Source: QIJE01 sp048541835
Lineage (GTDB): Bacteria > SZUA-79 > Acidulodesulfobacterales > Acidulodesulfobacteraceae
Direction of reading: 5' to 3'
Length of the DNA: 64,000 nucleotides
Assembly: GCF_048541835.1 (NCBI RefSeq)
Contig: NZ_JBLEOY010000002.1
Coordinates: 1-64,000 of the forward strand
The notes beneath the pieces were generated by a model. The model saw only the letters and a program-made list of their open reading frames with translations. It did not search any database and was not told where the DNA came from. The position numbers and the translations under genes were made by a program. Within the stretch, counting starts at the first letter, position 1, and the number at the start of each line of letters is the position of its first letter. Shown piece after piece: positions 45,478-55,630 of this stretch.

Positions 45478-45697
45478 ATGTAAACTCCACTTCATCTGAA
45501 TATAAAGTCACAATACATCCATCAATGTTATCTGATGACATTACATTAATAGTTGTTGCCTCATATATTCAATATTGTTGTATGTGATTTAACTATGTGC
45601 TTTCTGACAATGCAACCGTAACGACATATTCTTTCGGAAATATTTTTGATACTTTAAAACTAATTTTAGAGCCTTTTTGAACTTCAGCAATGGACAT
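45464..45697 (-). pseudogene. Fragment of a Wzt-type carbohydrate-binding C-terminal domain
   Basis: 'MSIAEVQKGSKISFKVSKIF' and 'EYVVTVALSE' followed after a stop by 'IYEATTINVMSSDNIDG' resemble the beta-sandwich at the end of O-antigen ABC ATPases. No ATPase part precedes it. Its stop overlaps the methyltransferase start. Confidence 0.5.
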
Positions 45698-45822
45698 TCA
45701 TGCATATAAAAATTAATATTTCATTCCAGTTATTGATCTAAGATTGTGTGATATGAGGGTACTTTTTACCCTAAATATCATGAAATTATGTAAATGCCAG
45801 TTGTGCATCTTCTTCTATTGGT

Positions 45823-45859
45823 ATTAGTAAAATGACTTACACAAAATAGGAAGCGGTCT
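45823..45859. repeat. Solo terminal repeat of the IS256-type element
   Basis: 37 bases ending TGACTTACACAAAATAGGAA and GCGGTCT match 63470-63507 except for one A in a run. At 63.5 kb this is the right end of a deleted IS256-type element. No transposase sequence adjoins this copy. Confidence 0.7.
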
Positions 45860-45875
45860 CCTATAAAGTAGATCG

Positions 45876-46943
45876 AACCATTTTTTCTGCTGTAAAAAGC
45901 TTTTAAAATCTTTCTCGTGAGTTTTTTGCCATAGTGTTGTATAGTGCTTCATCGCTTGTCAGTTTCTTAAAAGCATCAGCCAACTGTTTTGGAGATTCTA
46001 CATCTACTTGAATACCTGTCTCTCCATCTTTGTTTACCCAGCTTATTCCTGAATCATACATGTAATAGGTTTAGAGAAAGGCATAGCCTCTATGATGACA
46101 ACTCCAAAGGCTTCTGCTTTTGTTATTGACGGTAAACAAAATATATCACAAGCCTCCAAATAGTCATATTTTTCTTGTTCACTAAGATAGCCAAGTAGTT
46201 TTACTTTATCATGAAGATTATATTGGTTTAGAATACTCTCAAGTCGTCCCTCCTCATACCCTTTTCCACTGATTAAGATGACACAATCATCATCTAAATA
46301 TTTAGCAGATTCTACCAAATACATAAACCCTTTATAACTTACTAAACGACCAATGGCAAAGATTATTTTTTCGTCGTGATATCTTTGTTTGATTTTTGCA
46401 ACATTAGCCGTGTCAGGAATAAACTTACCATTTTACTCCTAAAGGCATAACCTCCACTTTATCCATAAAGTTTTTTAAACAAGGAGAATATTTAGCATAA
46501 TTTTTAGAAGTTGCTATAACTTTATCTGCGAACCTTAACACCCAGTTTTGCAATGGAAGAAAAAGTTTCCTTGTTTTATGTTGTCTTACGATGTCTGATT
46601 ACCAATGTATGATAACCTTTAACTTTGGTCGCACCAAGAACAGTGCTAAGAACGACATAGGGTCAGGTGCTTGAATATGGATGATGTTATACTTAGGAGC
46701 CAACTTCCATAGTTTATATATAATTTGCGGAGTAATCGATGTAGATAAAAATATACCATAAGAAACTGTTCTAAAAACTGCATAGTTTTCATACCTGTCC
46801 TCTACATACTTTGCCTCAGTGTTTGAACATAACACATCACATACATAACCTTTTTTGCCAACACCTTCTGGTATCTCAAACATTACCTGTTATGTACCAC
46901 CCATACTAGGTGGATAAAATCTTCCAAACTGTAAAATTTTCAT
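45876..46943 (-). pseudogene. GT4 glycosyltransferase, multiply interrupted
   Basis: Pieces in order: 'MKILQFGRFYPPSMGGT' then in-frame TAA where a Glu codon is expected, 'MFEIPEGVGKKGYVCDV', 'ADKVIATSKNYAKYSPCL', 'AEAFGVVIIEAM' and 'SGISWVNKDGETGIQVDVES', spread over three frames. Together they form one ~350-residue GT-B enzyme of the WbaZ-like kind. At least one stop and three frame changes; surely non-functional if the sequence is right. Its start overlaps the stop of the intact glycosyltransferase upstream. Confidence 0.8.
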
Positions 46944-48079
46944 ATTTTCAAGACCTTTTCAAATACTTTTTTATGGGCTTGTGCAGATTTTTCCCAAGTA
47001 AATTGTTTTACCCTCTCTAGTCCTTTTTCAGTTAAATCTTTTTGCAAGTTCTCATCGTTTAAAAGCATTTTAATTTTCGCTGCAATATCTTCAATATCAT
47101 TAGGGTTGATATATAAAGTAGCATCTCCACAAGCTTCGGACAAGGAAGCTACATTTGAAACTATTGTAGTAGTTCCACATGCCATAGCTTCTAATGGTGG
47201 GATTCCAAATCCTTCATATAGAGATGGACAGACAAAGAGAGTTGCTAAATTGTAAACATGAGCCAACTCTTCATCACTCAAGTAACCCAAGTAGCGAACA
47301 TATTTTTTTTCTTTTTCTATCTCTTGCATAATTTCAGTGTTTTTTTTCCACCCTTTAAATCCAACTAAAACAAAAGGATAATTTTCTTTGACATCATCAT
47401 TAAGCAGGCGGTAGGCTTTGAGTGTATTTAAAAGGTTTTTTCTTGGTTCTATGCTTCCTACAAAAAGAAGAAAATTATCTGCTAAATTAAACTTTTCCTT
47501 CGTAACACTTAACACATTTTTATCATAGCGTTTAAAGAGTCCATTATCAACACCGTGATATATAACAGTAATCTTCTCTGCATCAAATTTTAAGTACTCT
47601 ATAATTTCATTTTTAAAAAACTCAGAACCTGTAATAATCCAGTCAGATTTTTTAATATTTTTATAAAAATTAGTATTAAAATAATCAAGTCGTTCTTGAG
47701 GGTGCCACTCAGGATGAACATAAAAAGAAAAATCATGCACGGTACTCACAATTTTATCTGCTTTAATTCCATCAAGGGGAATAAAATTCGGCACCCAATA
47801 CAGGCTAAACCTATGTACAAATATCTTGCTAAATAAAATTAGATACTTTCGTGCAAGCTTTTTAACAACTGAGTTTCGTACTAAAAAAGACTTTAGAGAT
47901 TTTAGCTCAGACATATTATCTGGTTTTACTAAGTTTTTTGAATAGTAGCCATAAAAATAGGAGATATCAAAAGCATCATCAGTCTCTAAAACTTTAGCAA
48001 TCTCATAGATATATCTACCAATTCCTGTAAGTTGTGACAGCAAAGGAATAACATCTATCAGTAAACTATTTTTAGACAC
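46940..48079 (-). CDS. GT4-family glycosyltransferase (mannosyltransferase-like)
   Basis: 379 residues, intact. 'LTGIGRYIYEIAKVL' acceptor-side loop, 'LLFVGSIEPRKNLLNTLKAY' and 'CPSLYEGFGIPPLEAMACG' with the catalytic EGFGIPPLE. The ATG overlaps the rmd fragment stop. Cytoplasmic-face enzyme adding a sugar, by context from GDP-mannose or a 6-deoxy derivative. Confidence 0.9.
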   Translation of the reverse strand: MSKNSLLIDVIPLLSQLTGIGRYIYEIAKVLETDDAFDISYFYGYYSKNLVKPDNMSELKSLKSFLVRNSVVKKLARKYLILFSKIFVHRFSLYWVPNFIPLDGIKADKIVSTVHDFSFYVHPEWHPQERLDYFNTNFYKNIKKSDWIITGSEFFKNEIIEYLKFDAEKITVIYHGVDNGLFKRYDKNVLSVTKEKFNLADNFLLFVGSIEPRKNLLNTLKAYRLLNDDVKENYPFVLVGFKGWKKNTEIMQEIEKEKKYVRYLGYLSDEELAHVYNLATLFVCPSLYEGFGIPPLEAMACGTTTIVSNVASLSEACGDATLYINPNDIEDIAAKIKMLLNDENLQKDLTEKGLERVKQFTWEKSAQAHKKVFEKVLKI

Positions 48080-48615
48080 TATATATCACCTTTATACATC
48101 TCTTTAAGCGTTTCACTAAAATCTTTTTGAGTAACATACCCAATAAGCCCAAACAGCTTCTCATTAGAACCTACCAACTTCTCTATCTCATTTTTACGTA
48201 CAAACTGAGAATTTACCTTTACTTCTATGGTATAGTTTGTAATTATCTGCATCATCTCTATAACATCAAGAAGTTTTATACCTCGACTTGAACAAATATT
48301 GACAACTTCAAAGTCAATATCAGACTCTAATAATCGCTTATAAACTTCACCCACAAAACCTACATCATTAAACTCACGATAAACATTGAGATTACTAAAT
48401 TCTATGACTTCTTTTTTTCTCTAAAATGTTCTACAATTTTAGGTATCAAAAAGTGATCTGCTTGTCCTACGCCAGTATAGTTAAAAGGTCTGATGATGAT
48501 TATAGGCAGTTTGTTAAAATAACCACTAACCAAAGACTCCATGGCATATTTACTAGCACCATAATGATTTGCTGGTTTTGGACAAAGAGATTCATCTAAA
48601 ACTTCGTTTGTTGCA
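48079..48615 (-). pseudogene. GDP-6-deoxymannose reductase-like (rmd) C-terminal part
   Basis: 'CPKPANHYGASKYAMESLVS' (SDR Tyr-Lys), 'IIIIRPFNYTGVGQ', then after one frame change in an A run (~48415) 'VIEFSNLNVYREFNDVGFVG' and the C-terminus. The N-terminal Rossmann part is missing: the frame continues upstream into gmd sequence. One extra A in the A7 run restores this half. Confidence 0.75.
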
Positions 48616-49352
48616 AGTACATAAGTATCTGGCTTATCTGTTTGTAACATAAGGTACATACCTTCTATGTAGTCTTAAAACCCCAGTCTCTTTTGGCATC
48701 CATGTTACTAAGTTCCATGTAGTCAAGTTTACCAAGTTTTATCTTGGCAACACTGTCAGTAATCTTTCTCGTAACAAACTCTATTCCACGCAGTGGTGAC
48801 TCATGGTTAAACAAGATTCCAGAAGAGGCAAACATATTTAAGACTCTCGATAATTTACTACCATCCAGTGTGCATACATTTTAGCTGCTCCATAGGGACT
48901 TCTAGTCCAAAATGATGTCTTTTCAGTTTGTGGTGTATCTCTTGAACATCACCAAACATCTCTAAAGTTGAAGCTTGGTAAAGCTTTATCTTTGTATTAT
49001 ACTATGCGGGGATAGCTTCAAGTAGATGAGCACACCCTAATCCTGTGATGTGCGCAGTAGCAAGTGGTTGTTCAAAAGATACCCCTACGAAACTACTCTG
49101 TGCTACAAGATTGTAGATTTCATCTGGTTTAATGTCAGCTACCATTCGTATGCTGTTCGCAGGATCTGTCAAGTCATATTCTATCAGCTCTAAGTTCTCA
49201 TGGTTTTCTATACCCAACTCTTCTATACGCCAAAAGTTCACAGAAGATGTTCTTCTGTATGTTCCATAAACCTTATAACCTTTGTCCAAAAGTAGTTCTG
49301 CTAAGTAAGCAGCATCTTGTCCTGTTATACCTGTTATTATTGCTTTTTTCAT
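48616..49352 (-). pseudogene. gmd: GDP-mannose 4,6-dehydratase, broken, fused to rmd
   Basis: 'KKAIITGITGQDAAYLAELL' and 'VAQSSFVGVSFEQPLATAHI' open a GMD, then a TAG, then 'KIKLYQAST', and further frames 'RSPYGAAKMYAH', 'GILFNHESPLRG', and finally 'MYLMLQTDKPDTYVLATNE', which joins in frame to the rmd piece. The last third of GMD is lost at the junction. A better copy lies at 59.1-60.1 kb. Confidence 0.82.
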
Positions 49353-52300
49353 TTAATTTTCTCCTTTTTATTTAAATGAATATCTATATTTAAGCAGCTT
49401 AGTAGTTGCTGTGTACTCTCTTCCCAAGTAAGCCATGGCATAGTGTCAGATTTAGGGTGTTTATCTGCTTTATATAACTCTATCCATTTTTCTATAGTCT
49501 TTGCCAAAACCTTTGGGTCTTTGCTGTTTTCAAAATAGTAAGCATACTCTCCTGCTGCTTCTCTAAATACGGGTATATCTCTGGCAATAATTGGCTTCTT
49601 CTTTTGTGCTGCTTCTATGAGTGAGAGTCCAAACCCTTCTCCTTCACTCGCTGCGATGAGACAAGAACTTGTACTATAGACTTTTTCAAGATATTCATCG
49701 CTAATGCCTTCTAGCCAAAAAAATCTTTTGTTTAGTTTGGGATGAGTTCTTAGTTTTTTTACTAACTCATCAACCAACCAGCCTTTTTTTCCTACGATAA
49801 CGAGATTGACATCTTGATTAGCTTCCCAAAGTATTTCAAACGCTTTTAAGGTTTGCATATGCCCTTTTCTTGGCTCAATAGTACCTACTATCAGGAAGCT
49901 ATCTTTAGATTGGATTGTATCTAACACACTTTTAGCATTATCAGGTAAACCTTTTGATGACATAGAATTACCTATATCTACGCCACTGTGAGAGACTTGA
50001 ATATTTATTTTTTTATATTCTGCTTGGTTTGATAGCCATTGTTTGTATTTAATTGCTGTTTGATTTGAGACACATACTGAAAAATCTAAAAGAGACATAA
50101 CTCTTAGCCAATTTTCAAATCCCTCTTTAGTCCCTTTAGGAAAAAACTCTGGCAAATCAACAGGCAACAAATCATGTAGCATAAAACCTACTTTTACACC
50201 TTTGTGCATCATTTTATTATAAAATGAACTTTGTTGTATTTGAACTCCTGGTTGTAAATCTAGCAAAAAGAAAATATCACCACTTTTATATTCTATGTAA
50301 TTGTCTTCTATCTCTATATCTCCATGGTTTAAACATTTATAGGTAAATCGTCCTGCAAATCTATAAGAATCATCAACTGTTGCATACACAGGAATAACAT
50401 CATACTCATAAGGTGGATTCTTAAGCAGTTGAAAAAGTAAATTTTTCACTACTCTTTGTATGCCAGTTCCTGCATCTTTTGTAATAAGTTCAGATATATC
50501 TAAAAACAGCGTATTTTTTGGTTTATTTTGTGTCAATACGAATAATAGTTGCTGAGTGCTCTCCTTCCATGTGTTATATTTTAAATTATCTGACTTTGGA
50601 TGCTTGTTATCATTATATAAATCAATCCATTTTTTTAAGCTCTTTGATAAATCTACAGCTTCAAAACCACTAAAATAATATGCATTATTACCTGCTATTT
50701 CTTTAAATACAGGAATGTCTCTCGCAATAATTGGTATTTTATATTGTGCTGCTTCTACTAAAGGTAAACCAAAACCTTCATTTATACTTGCCGCAATCAA
50801 AGCAGACGAATTTTTATATATCAAATCCAAGTATTCATCGCTTATCCCATTTAACCAAAACAGCCTTTGATTATATTCTTCATGTTCTACTATTTTCTTT
50901 ATGAATGATTCAGTTTTCCATCCCCCTTTTCCAACAAAAATAATATTAACATGAATACCATCTTTCCATAACACCTCGATAGCTTCTAAAATTTGATCCT
51001 GTTTTTTTCTTGGCTCTATGGTTGAAACGGCTAAAAATGTTATTTTATTATGCATTATCTCTATTAAACCCTGATAGTCATTGGGTAGTCCAGTTGACGG
51101 GTTAGAGGCTTTCATACCAGATCCATTATGTACCCACTCATTAGTAAAATGAGGTAATGGCACTATTTTTTTCTCAGAGAGCCATTTAGTATAAGAGTCG
51201 CTGGTTCCTTTAGATATACATATCACTCCATCTAATCTGGAAAACATTTTCATTAACTCTTCGTGTAAATGCTTGAGTTCATCATTATTAAACATATCAT
51301 TCAACTCTATAGGAAGTAAATCATGTACAAGAAATAAGACTTTTACTCCTCTATTTTTTAAATCATAAAAATATTGTTTATGCGATAACTGAACATGGTG
51401 TTGCATGTCAAGACCAAAAAAAAGATCACCTTTTTGTGGTTTGATTGGTTCATCTTCTATATTTTTTCCTTTTTCACCCAAAAACTTTGCTTTAAATTTA
51501 TTTGCAGATTTATACTCCGTTTCTACAGTAGCATAAACTGGAATAATATCAAAATCTTTTGGTGGTTCTATCAGCAGCTCTTTTAGATATGCTTTAACTA
51601 CCCTTTGAATTCCAGTCGCCGAATCTCTTTGGCATAACTCTGACACATCTAAAAATAATTGTTTTTTTTGAGTTTTTTTATGAGTATAAAATATTGAATT
51701 TGCTATAGCTTTTATATCTTCATCTGTATGATCTAAAACATATGGAGTAATCTTTTCTATTAATAGCTCATAGGGCTTGTAATTGGGATAGTTGTCTGTT
51801 TTAGAAGATTGAAAATCATGACTTTCTAAAATTTTTAAAATAGATTTAGCAGATGTGTCCCAAGAAAAACTCTTTTTATGTTCTTGTTGCTTATCTAACA
51901 ATCTACTTCTTAAATTTTTATCGCTTAAAACCTCTTCAATTTTTGAAGCTATTGATTCTGCACTATGAGGGTCAAAAAGAGCCTCTTCGCATCCTATAAC
52001 TTCTGGTATGCTCGTAGTATTTGAGCCAATAACTACTGCACCACAATTTATAGCTTCTAATACAGGCAAACCAAACCCCTCGTGTATGGAAGGGAATACA
52101 AAAAGGTTTGCTAGGTTGTAAAACATTATTAGCTCTTCATCAGACACATACCCTGTTAGTATCAACTCATCTTTTTTTAACCCATATTGCTTTGCAATTT
52201 CTAAAAGGTTAACCCTATCTCCCTCTTGTATTTTACTTACAATTACAAGTTGATGTGAATCTTTGATATTTTGTGAAAGATTGCTATATGCTTCTATCAG

Positions 52301-53029
52301 TTTTTCAAAGTTTTTTCTAATATCAAAGTCAGCGGGCACGTAAGCTATCATTTTTCGTGAAATATTGTACTTTTTGTAAAGATCTTTTATTTCACTATCA
52401 TTTAATTCTAATTTTTTAAAATCATTATCAACTGCAGCAGAAATATTTACTATTTTATTTTCAGAAATATTTAAATAATCAATTCCTTCTTGTTTTGATG
52501 ATTTTGAAATAGAAAATAATAAATCAGCTTTTTTTAAAGATTCTATTTTTCTCATGTAATACTCATGCTGAATTTTATTGTTTAAATAAATATCTTGATT
52601 CATATAAGGAATTAAATCATATAAAATAACAGCAGTTTTATACTTTTTTGAAAATAAACCAACCGAAGTAACAGCATTATCCACAAATCCTTCAAAGAGA
52701 CTTGTTAATAAAACTATGTCTGGATTAAGTTGTTCTAAAAAATATTCTCTTACAAGTTCTGCTACTCTTGCTCGATTTTGATTGTTCTGATCTTGTTCAA
52801 AAACAGGTAACACAACATCAAAAACAACAATATGCTCTTGAGGAGTATAGTCTTTAATAGCATCTCTTATATCAGAGATGCTATCCGTAAATGCTGAATT
52901 TAAAACAAGCCATATTTCATGCTCTCCTGCATTTTTTGCTAAAGCTAAAGCAGTAGAAAAAGTATAACGCCCTATACCTCGAAATTTACTCTCAGATTGA
53001 GCACCTTGTATATCAATTACTATTTTCAT
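49349..53029 (-). CDS. Giant three-module GT4 glycosyltransferase
   Basis: 1226 residues without interruption. Module 1 (~1-410) starts 'MKIVIDIQGAQSESKFRGIGRY' in two short parts and ends with 'FPSIHEGFGLPVLEAINCG'. Modules 2 (~455-835) and 3 (~845-1210) both start '(L)FLD(V/I)SEL...TGIQRVVK', share 'IIPVYATV', and carry 'STIEPRKK'/'GTIEPRKG' and 'NEGFGLPLVEAAQ'/'GEGFGLSLIEAAQ'. Modules 2 and 3 are clear duplicates of each other. Such multi-domain enzymes build repeating O-antigen units in one pass. In the O-antigen tract; stop overlaps the gmd start. Confidence 0.92.
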   Translation of the reverse strand: MKIVIDIQGAQSESKFRGIGRYTFSTALALAKNAGEHEIWLVLNSAFTDSISDIRDAIKDYTPQEHIVVFDVVLPVFEQDQNNQNRARVAELVREYFLEQLNPDIVLLTSLFEGFVDNAVTSVGLFSKKYKTAVILYDLIPYMNQDIYLNNKIQHEYYMRKIESLKKADLLFSISKSSKQEGIDYLNISENKIVNISAAVDNDFKKLELNDSEIKDLYKKYNISRKMIAYVPADFDIRKNFEKLIEAYSNLSQNIKDSHQLVIVSKIQEGDRVNLLEIAKQYGLKKDELILTGYVSDEELIMFYNLANLFVFPSIHEGFGLPVLEAINCGAVVIGSNTTSIPEVIGCEEALFDPHSAESIASKIEEVLSDKNLRSRLLDKQQEHKKSFSWDTSAKSILKILESHDFQSSKTDNYPNYKPYELLIEKITPYVLDHTDEDIKAIANSIFYTHKKTQKKQLFLDVSELCQRDSATGIQRVVKAYLKELLIEPPKDFDIIPVYATVETEYKSANKFKAKFLGEKGKNIEDEPIKPQKGDLFFGLDMQHHVQLSHKQYFYDLKNRGVKVLFLVHDLLPIELNDMFNNDELKHLHEELMKMFSRLDGVICISKGTSDSYTKWLSEKKIVPLPHFTNEWVHNGSGMKASNPSTGLPNDYQGLIEIMHNKITFLAVSTIEPRKKQDQILEAIEVLWKDGIHVNIIFVGKGGWKTESFIKKIVEHEEYNQRLFWLNGISDEYLDLIYKNSSALIAASINEGFGLPLVEAAQYKIPIIARDIPVFKEIAGNNAYYFSGFEAVDLSKSLKKWIDLYNDNKHPKSDNLKYNTWKESTQQLLFVLTQNKPKNTLFLDISELITKDAGTGIQRVVKNLLFQLLKNPPYEYDVIPVYATVDDSYRFAGRFTYKCLNHGDIEIEDNYIEYKSGDIFFLLDLQPGVQIQQSSFYNKMMHKGVKVGFMLHDLLPVDLPEFFPKGTKEGFENWLRVMSLLDFSVCVSNQTAIKYKQWLSNQAEYKKINIQVSHSGVDIGNSMSSKGLPDNAKSVLDTIQSKDSFLIVGTIEPRKGHMQTLKAFEILWEANQDVNLVIVGKKGWLVDELVKKLRTHPKLNKRFFWLEGISDEYLEKVYSTSSCLIAASEGEGFGLSLIEAAQKKKPIIARDIPVFREAAGEYAYYFENSKDPKVLAKTIEKWIELYKADKHPKSDTMPWLTWEESTQQLLSCLNIDIHLNKKEKIK

Positions 53030-53030
53030 T

Positions 53031-53906
53031 TTATTTTTCTACGCACATTTCACTTAAAGGATAACTTCGATATAGCCAAGTAGGTTTACATTGTTTCGCA
53101 ATTCTAACATTTTTAGCTTTGATAAATATATATTGTCCTAAGTCGTGCTCTCTAAATTTTAAGTTATCATATAATATATCAGTATTAAAAAAATTATTAC
53201 TTCTATTCTCATGTACATCTGATGAAAACATTATTTCAATTTCAAAACCTAAATGAGATAATAATAAATGTAACTCATGTTTATTATACTCTCTATTGTG
53301 ACGACCATGGGGACCGTACCCAGAATAAGGATCATATATATTACTACCTGCTAACATTTTTGCAACATTTTCAAGTCTGTTAACATTAGGTGTAGTTAGA
53401 ATTAATGTACCATATTGCATTAAAGACTTTTTAATTCTCAATAGAACATCCATTGGATTATTTGTAAAATGTTCAAATACCTCACAAAGTACTATTATGT
53501 CAAATTTATCACTAAAAGGTATATCTTTAGTTTCAATGTTATGATTTTTAAATGTAAAATCATATACTTCGTTAAACTTAGAACTCTTCATTGTTTGTAT
53601 ATAAGGACCAGTATACTCATCTCCAAAAAAATTTGTATGATATGTTTTATATTTTCTAAATTTTTTTAACAAAATAGAATTAAAATAAGGGTTACTTCCA
53701 ATCTCAAGTAGCTTACCTTCTTCATTTTGTATTAAATCAAGTGTGTATATGAAGCGATTAAAATCTTCACTTAAATATCCTTCTAACTCATTGGTAGTAT
53801 TATTATCTAATATAAAAGATTTTAAATAATCAAGTAATTCATTGTGAACATATCCTATTGGTAAATTTAACGGATAAACTAGTTTATCGTACTTTTGATT
53901 CATCAT
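53031..53906 (-). CDS. SAM-dependent methyltransferase of the polysaccharide locus
   Basis: 291 residues, intact. 'GKLLEIGSNPYFNSILLKKF' (motif I), 'FDIIVLCEVFEHFTNNPMDVL' and 'GTLILTTPNVNRLENV' are class I methyltransferase motifs. 'YGPHGRHNREYNKHELHLLL' is typical of sugar-locus enzymes. Very low GC compared with the core genes. One base separates it from the giant glycosyltransferase, so they are co-transcribed. Substrate unknown. Confidence 0.85.
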   Translation of the reverse strand: MMNQKYDKLVYPLNLPIGYVHNELLDYLKSFILDNNTTNELEGYLSEDFNRFIYTLDLIQNEEGKLLEIGSNPYFNSILLKKFRKYKTYHTNFFGDEYTGPYIQTMKSSKFNEVYDFTFKNHNIETKDIPFSDKFDIIVLCEVFEHFTNNPMDVLLRIKKSLMQYGTLILTTPNVNRLENVAKMLAGSNIYDPYSGYGPHGRHNREYNKHELHLLLSHLGFEIEIMFSSDVHENRSNNFFNTDILYDNLKFREHDLGQYIFIKAKNVRIAKQCKPTWLYRSYPLSEMCVEK

Positions 53907-53931
53907 TATTCCTCATCATATTTAAATTTAA

Positions 53932-55062
53932 TTATTTTTTATATCCTATGACAGCAAAATCTTGCCCTACATTAAATTGATGATTAATAAAAGAATCTTC
54001 AAAATGTAAGTTCTCAGGTGAATGCAGTTTTTTTATACTAACATTTTTAAATTTTTGATTTGTAATTATAAACTCAATACTAATTGGTACCAACGGATTA
54101 ATATGCGTAGGATCCATATAAAAATTACAAGCACCCACAGTCAAATTTTCTGGATTAGGTGTTTCAAAAATTACCATTCCTCCTTTTTTAAGCACCCTGT
54201 AACTCTCTTCAAAAAGCTTCATTAAAACCTCAAAAGGAAGATGCTCTATGATGTGAAAGCCGGTAATAATAGATAAAGATTCACTCTCTAATGAACATAG
54301 ATACTCTATGACATCCAACCCAAGGGCTTTAGATTTCGAAACCATAACACGGTTTAAATCCAAGCCTTTTGCACTATAGCTCTCTTCTTTAAGTAACTCC
54401 AGCCATTCACCTCTACCACAACCTACATCAAGAGCTAAAATCTCCTCTTTTCTAAAGGGTAGTTTTTCAAGATAAGGTAAGTACACTTCAACTCTCTCTT
54501 TTATATCTTCTCTGCTTCCTCGAAACTTATCTTCAAACTCTACATAAAAAGTATCAAACTTATGCTTTTCTTCATCTGTTATTTTTTGAAGTTGCTGAGT
54601 ACTTATGACCTCGTCTGGCAAGCGTTTTTTTGCTTCATCTATGAGGTTTTGCATGTTTTGTTGTGATAGTTTAATATACTCTTTTGCATAGTTAACTGTT
54701 TGTAAGTAGAGTTCAAAATCTTTATGTTCTGCCTTTAGTTTTAAGCTTTCATGGATGTTATGATTAAAACTAAGAAGTTCTTCTCGTTCTGCCTTGTCAT
54801 CTAAAGCAGTTGTGAGTTCATTATATATCTCTTGGAGTTGTGCAGTTTCTGCTTTTGTTTCAAATTGTTTTTGAAGTTCATCTTGCAGTGTTTCAAAGCT
54901 TGTTTGTTCTGCCTTTAAAGCATCTAATGCATATAAGTCATGCTTCACTTGAGATGTTATATTAACTAGTTTTGAATTTACTTCATCTACTGTTGCCTTA
55001 TCATTTAGGCTCTTTTGTAAATTTAAACTATTTCTTTGGGAAATATCATGCAAAGAAGCCAT
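53932..55062 (-). CDS. Coiled-coil methyltransferase (O-antigen chain terminator-like)
   Basis: 376 residues. Residues ~1-160 are a long coiled coil rich in Lys/Glu/Gln; residues ~185-376 are a methyltransferase with 'LALDVGCGRGEWLELLKEE', 'SIITGFHIIEHLPFEVLMKL', 'GGMVIFETPNPENLTVGA' and 'FYMDPTHINPLVP'. The order differs from WbdD (methyltransferase first), but the combination recalls chain-length rulers of ABC-exported O-antigens. The start overlaps the upstream gene by 17 bases. Confidence 0.82.
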   Translation of the reverse strand: MASLHDISQRNSLNLQKSLNDKATVDEVNSKLVNITSQVKHDLYALDALKAEQTSFETLQDELQKQFETKAETAQLQEIYNELTTALDDKAEREELLSFNHNIHESLKLKAEHKDFELYLQTVNYAKEYIKLSQQNMQNLIDEAKKRLPDEVISTQQLQKITDEEKHKFDTFYVEFEDKFRGSREDIKERVEVYLPYLEKLPFRKEEILALDVGCGRGEWLELLKEESYSAKGLDLNRVMVSKSKALGLDVIEYLCSLESESLSIITGFHIIEHLPFEVLMKLFEESYRVLKKGGMVIFETPNPENLTVGACNFYMDPTHINPLVPISIEFIITNQKFKNVSIKKLHSPENLHFEDSFINHQFNVGQDFAVIGYKK

Positions 55063-55630
55063 ATGGTTTTCTATACTGATTGAATCGTTTTAAAAAATTT
55101 GGTAATGTAAACAGTATATGTATTGATTTGACAACATAACCAACAAAAGGAAGTTTATATAAGCTTGCTCGAACATAGCGTTTTTTAATACATAGTATGT
55201 TTGCGCCCTTTCTTTTTCCCTCTTTTGAAAAACGTAAGGCGATTAAAATCTCTACCTTTGAATATTCGCCACTTCGTAGTAGTTTAAGATAATGCTCTTT
55301 TCCATAAATATCAGCTTGCCGTCCCAAAATACCAATATAGGCATTGTTTATAAAAGACTCATCTGCAAATTTTGTAAAATCACCTATTTCGTACACTTCT
55401 TTTATCTCAAAAGTTTCTTCAGTTTTGTAAACAACTTGTTCATTATGTAGTGATAACTCTTGATAAGTTATAGTGGCTTGAAATGTTACTGCATCAGGTA
55501 TAGAACTCTCTTGCTTTTGAATCACTGAAGTTTCAGGTTTTACAGGAGGTTCTTTTCTCTTTGCAATTTCCTGCTTTATCCTGTTCATAATCTCTTTTAC
55601 AGATAAATCTTTTATATTCGTTTTTAGCAT
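55046..55630 (-). CDS. DUF4214-type protein of the polysaccharide locus
   Basis: 194 residues. 'FINNAYIGILGRQADIYGKEHYLKLLRSGE' then 'ILIALRFSKEGK' is the DUF4214 helical repeat seen in surface-polysaccharide proteins and fused to glycosyltransferases. The C-terminal 50 residues have a basic-hydrophobic stretch, possibly membrane-associated. Overlaps both neighbours by a few bases. Confidence 0.75.
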   Translation of the reverse strand: MLKTNIKDLSVKEIMNRIKQEIAKRKEPPVKPETSVIQKQESSIPDAVTFQATITYQELSLHNEQVVYKTEETFEIKEVYEIGDFTKFADESFINNAYIGILGRQADIYGKEHYLKLLRSGEYSKVEILIALRFSKEGKRKGANILCIKKRYVRASLYKLPFVGYVVKSIHILFTLPNFLKRFNQYRKPYGFFA

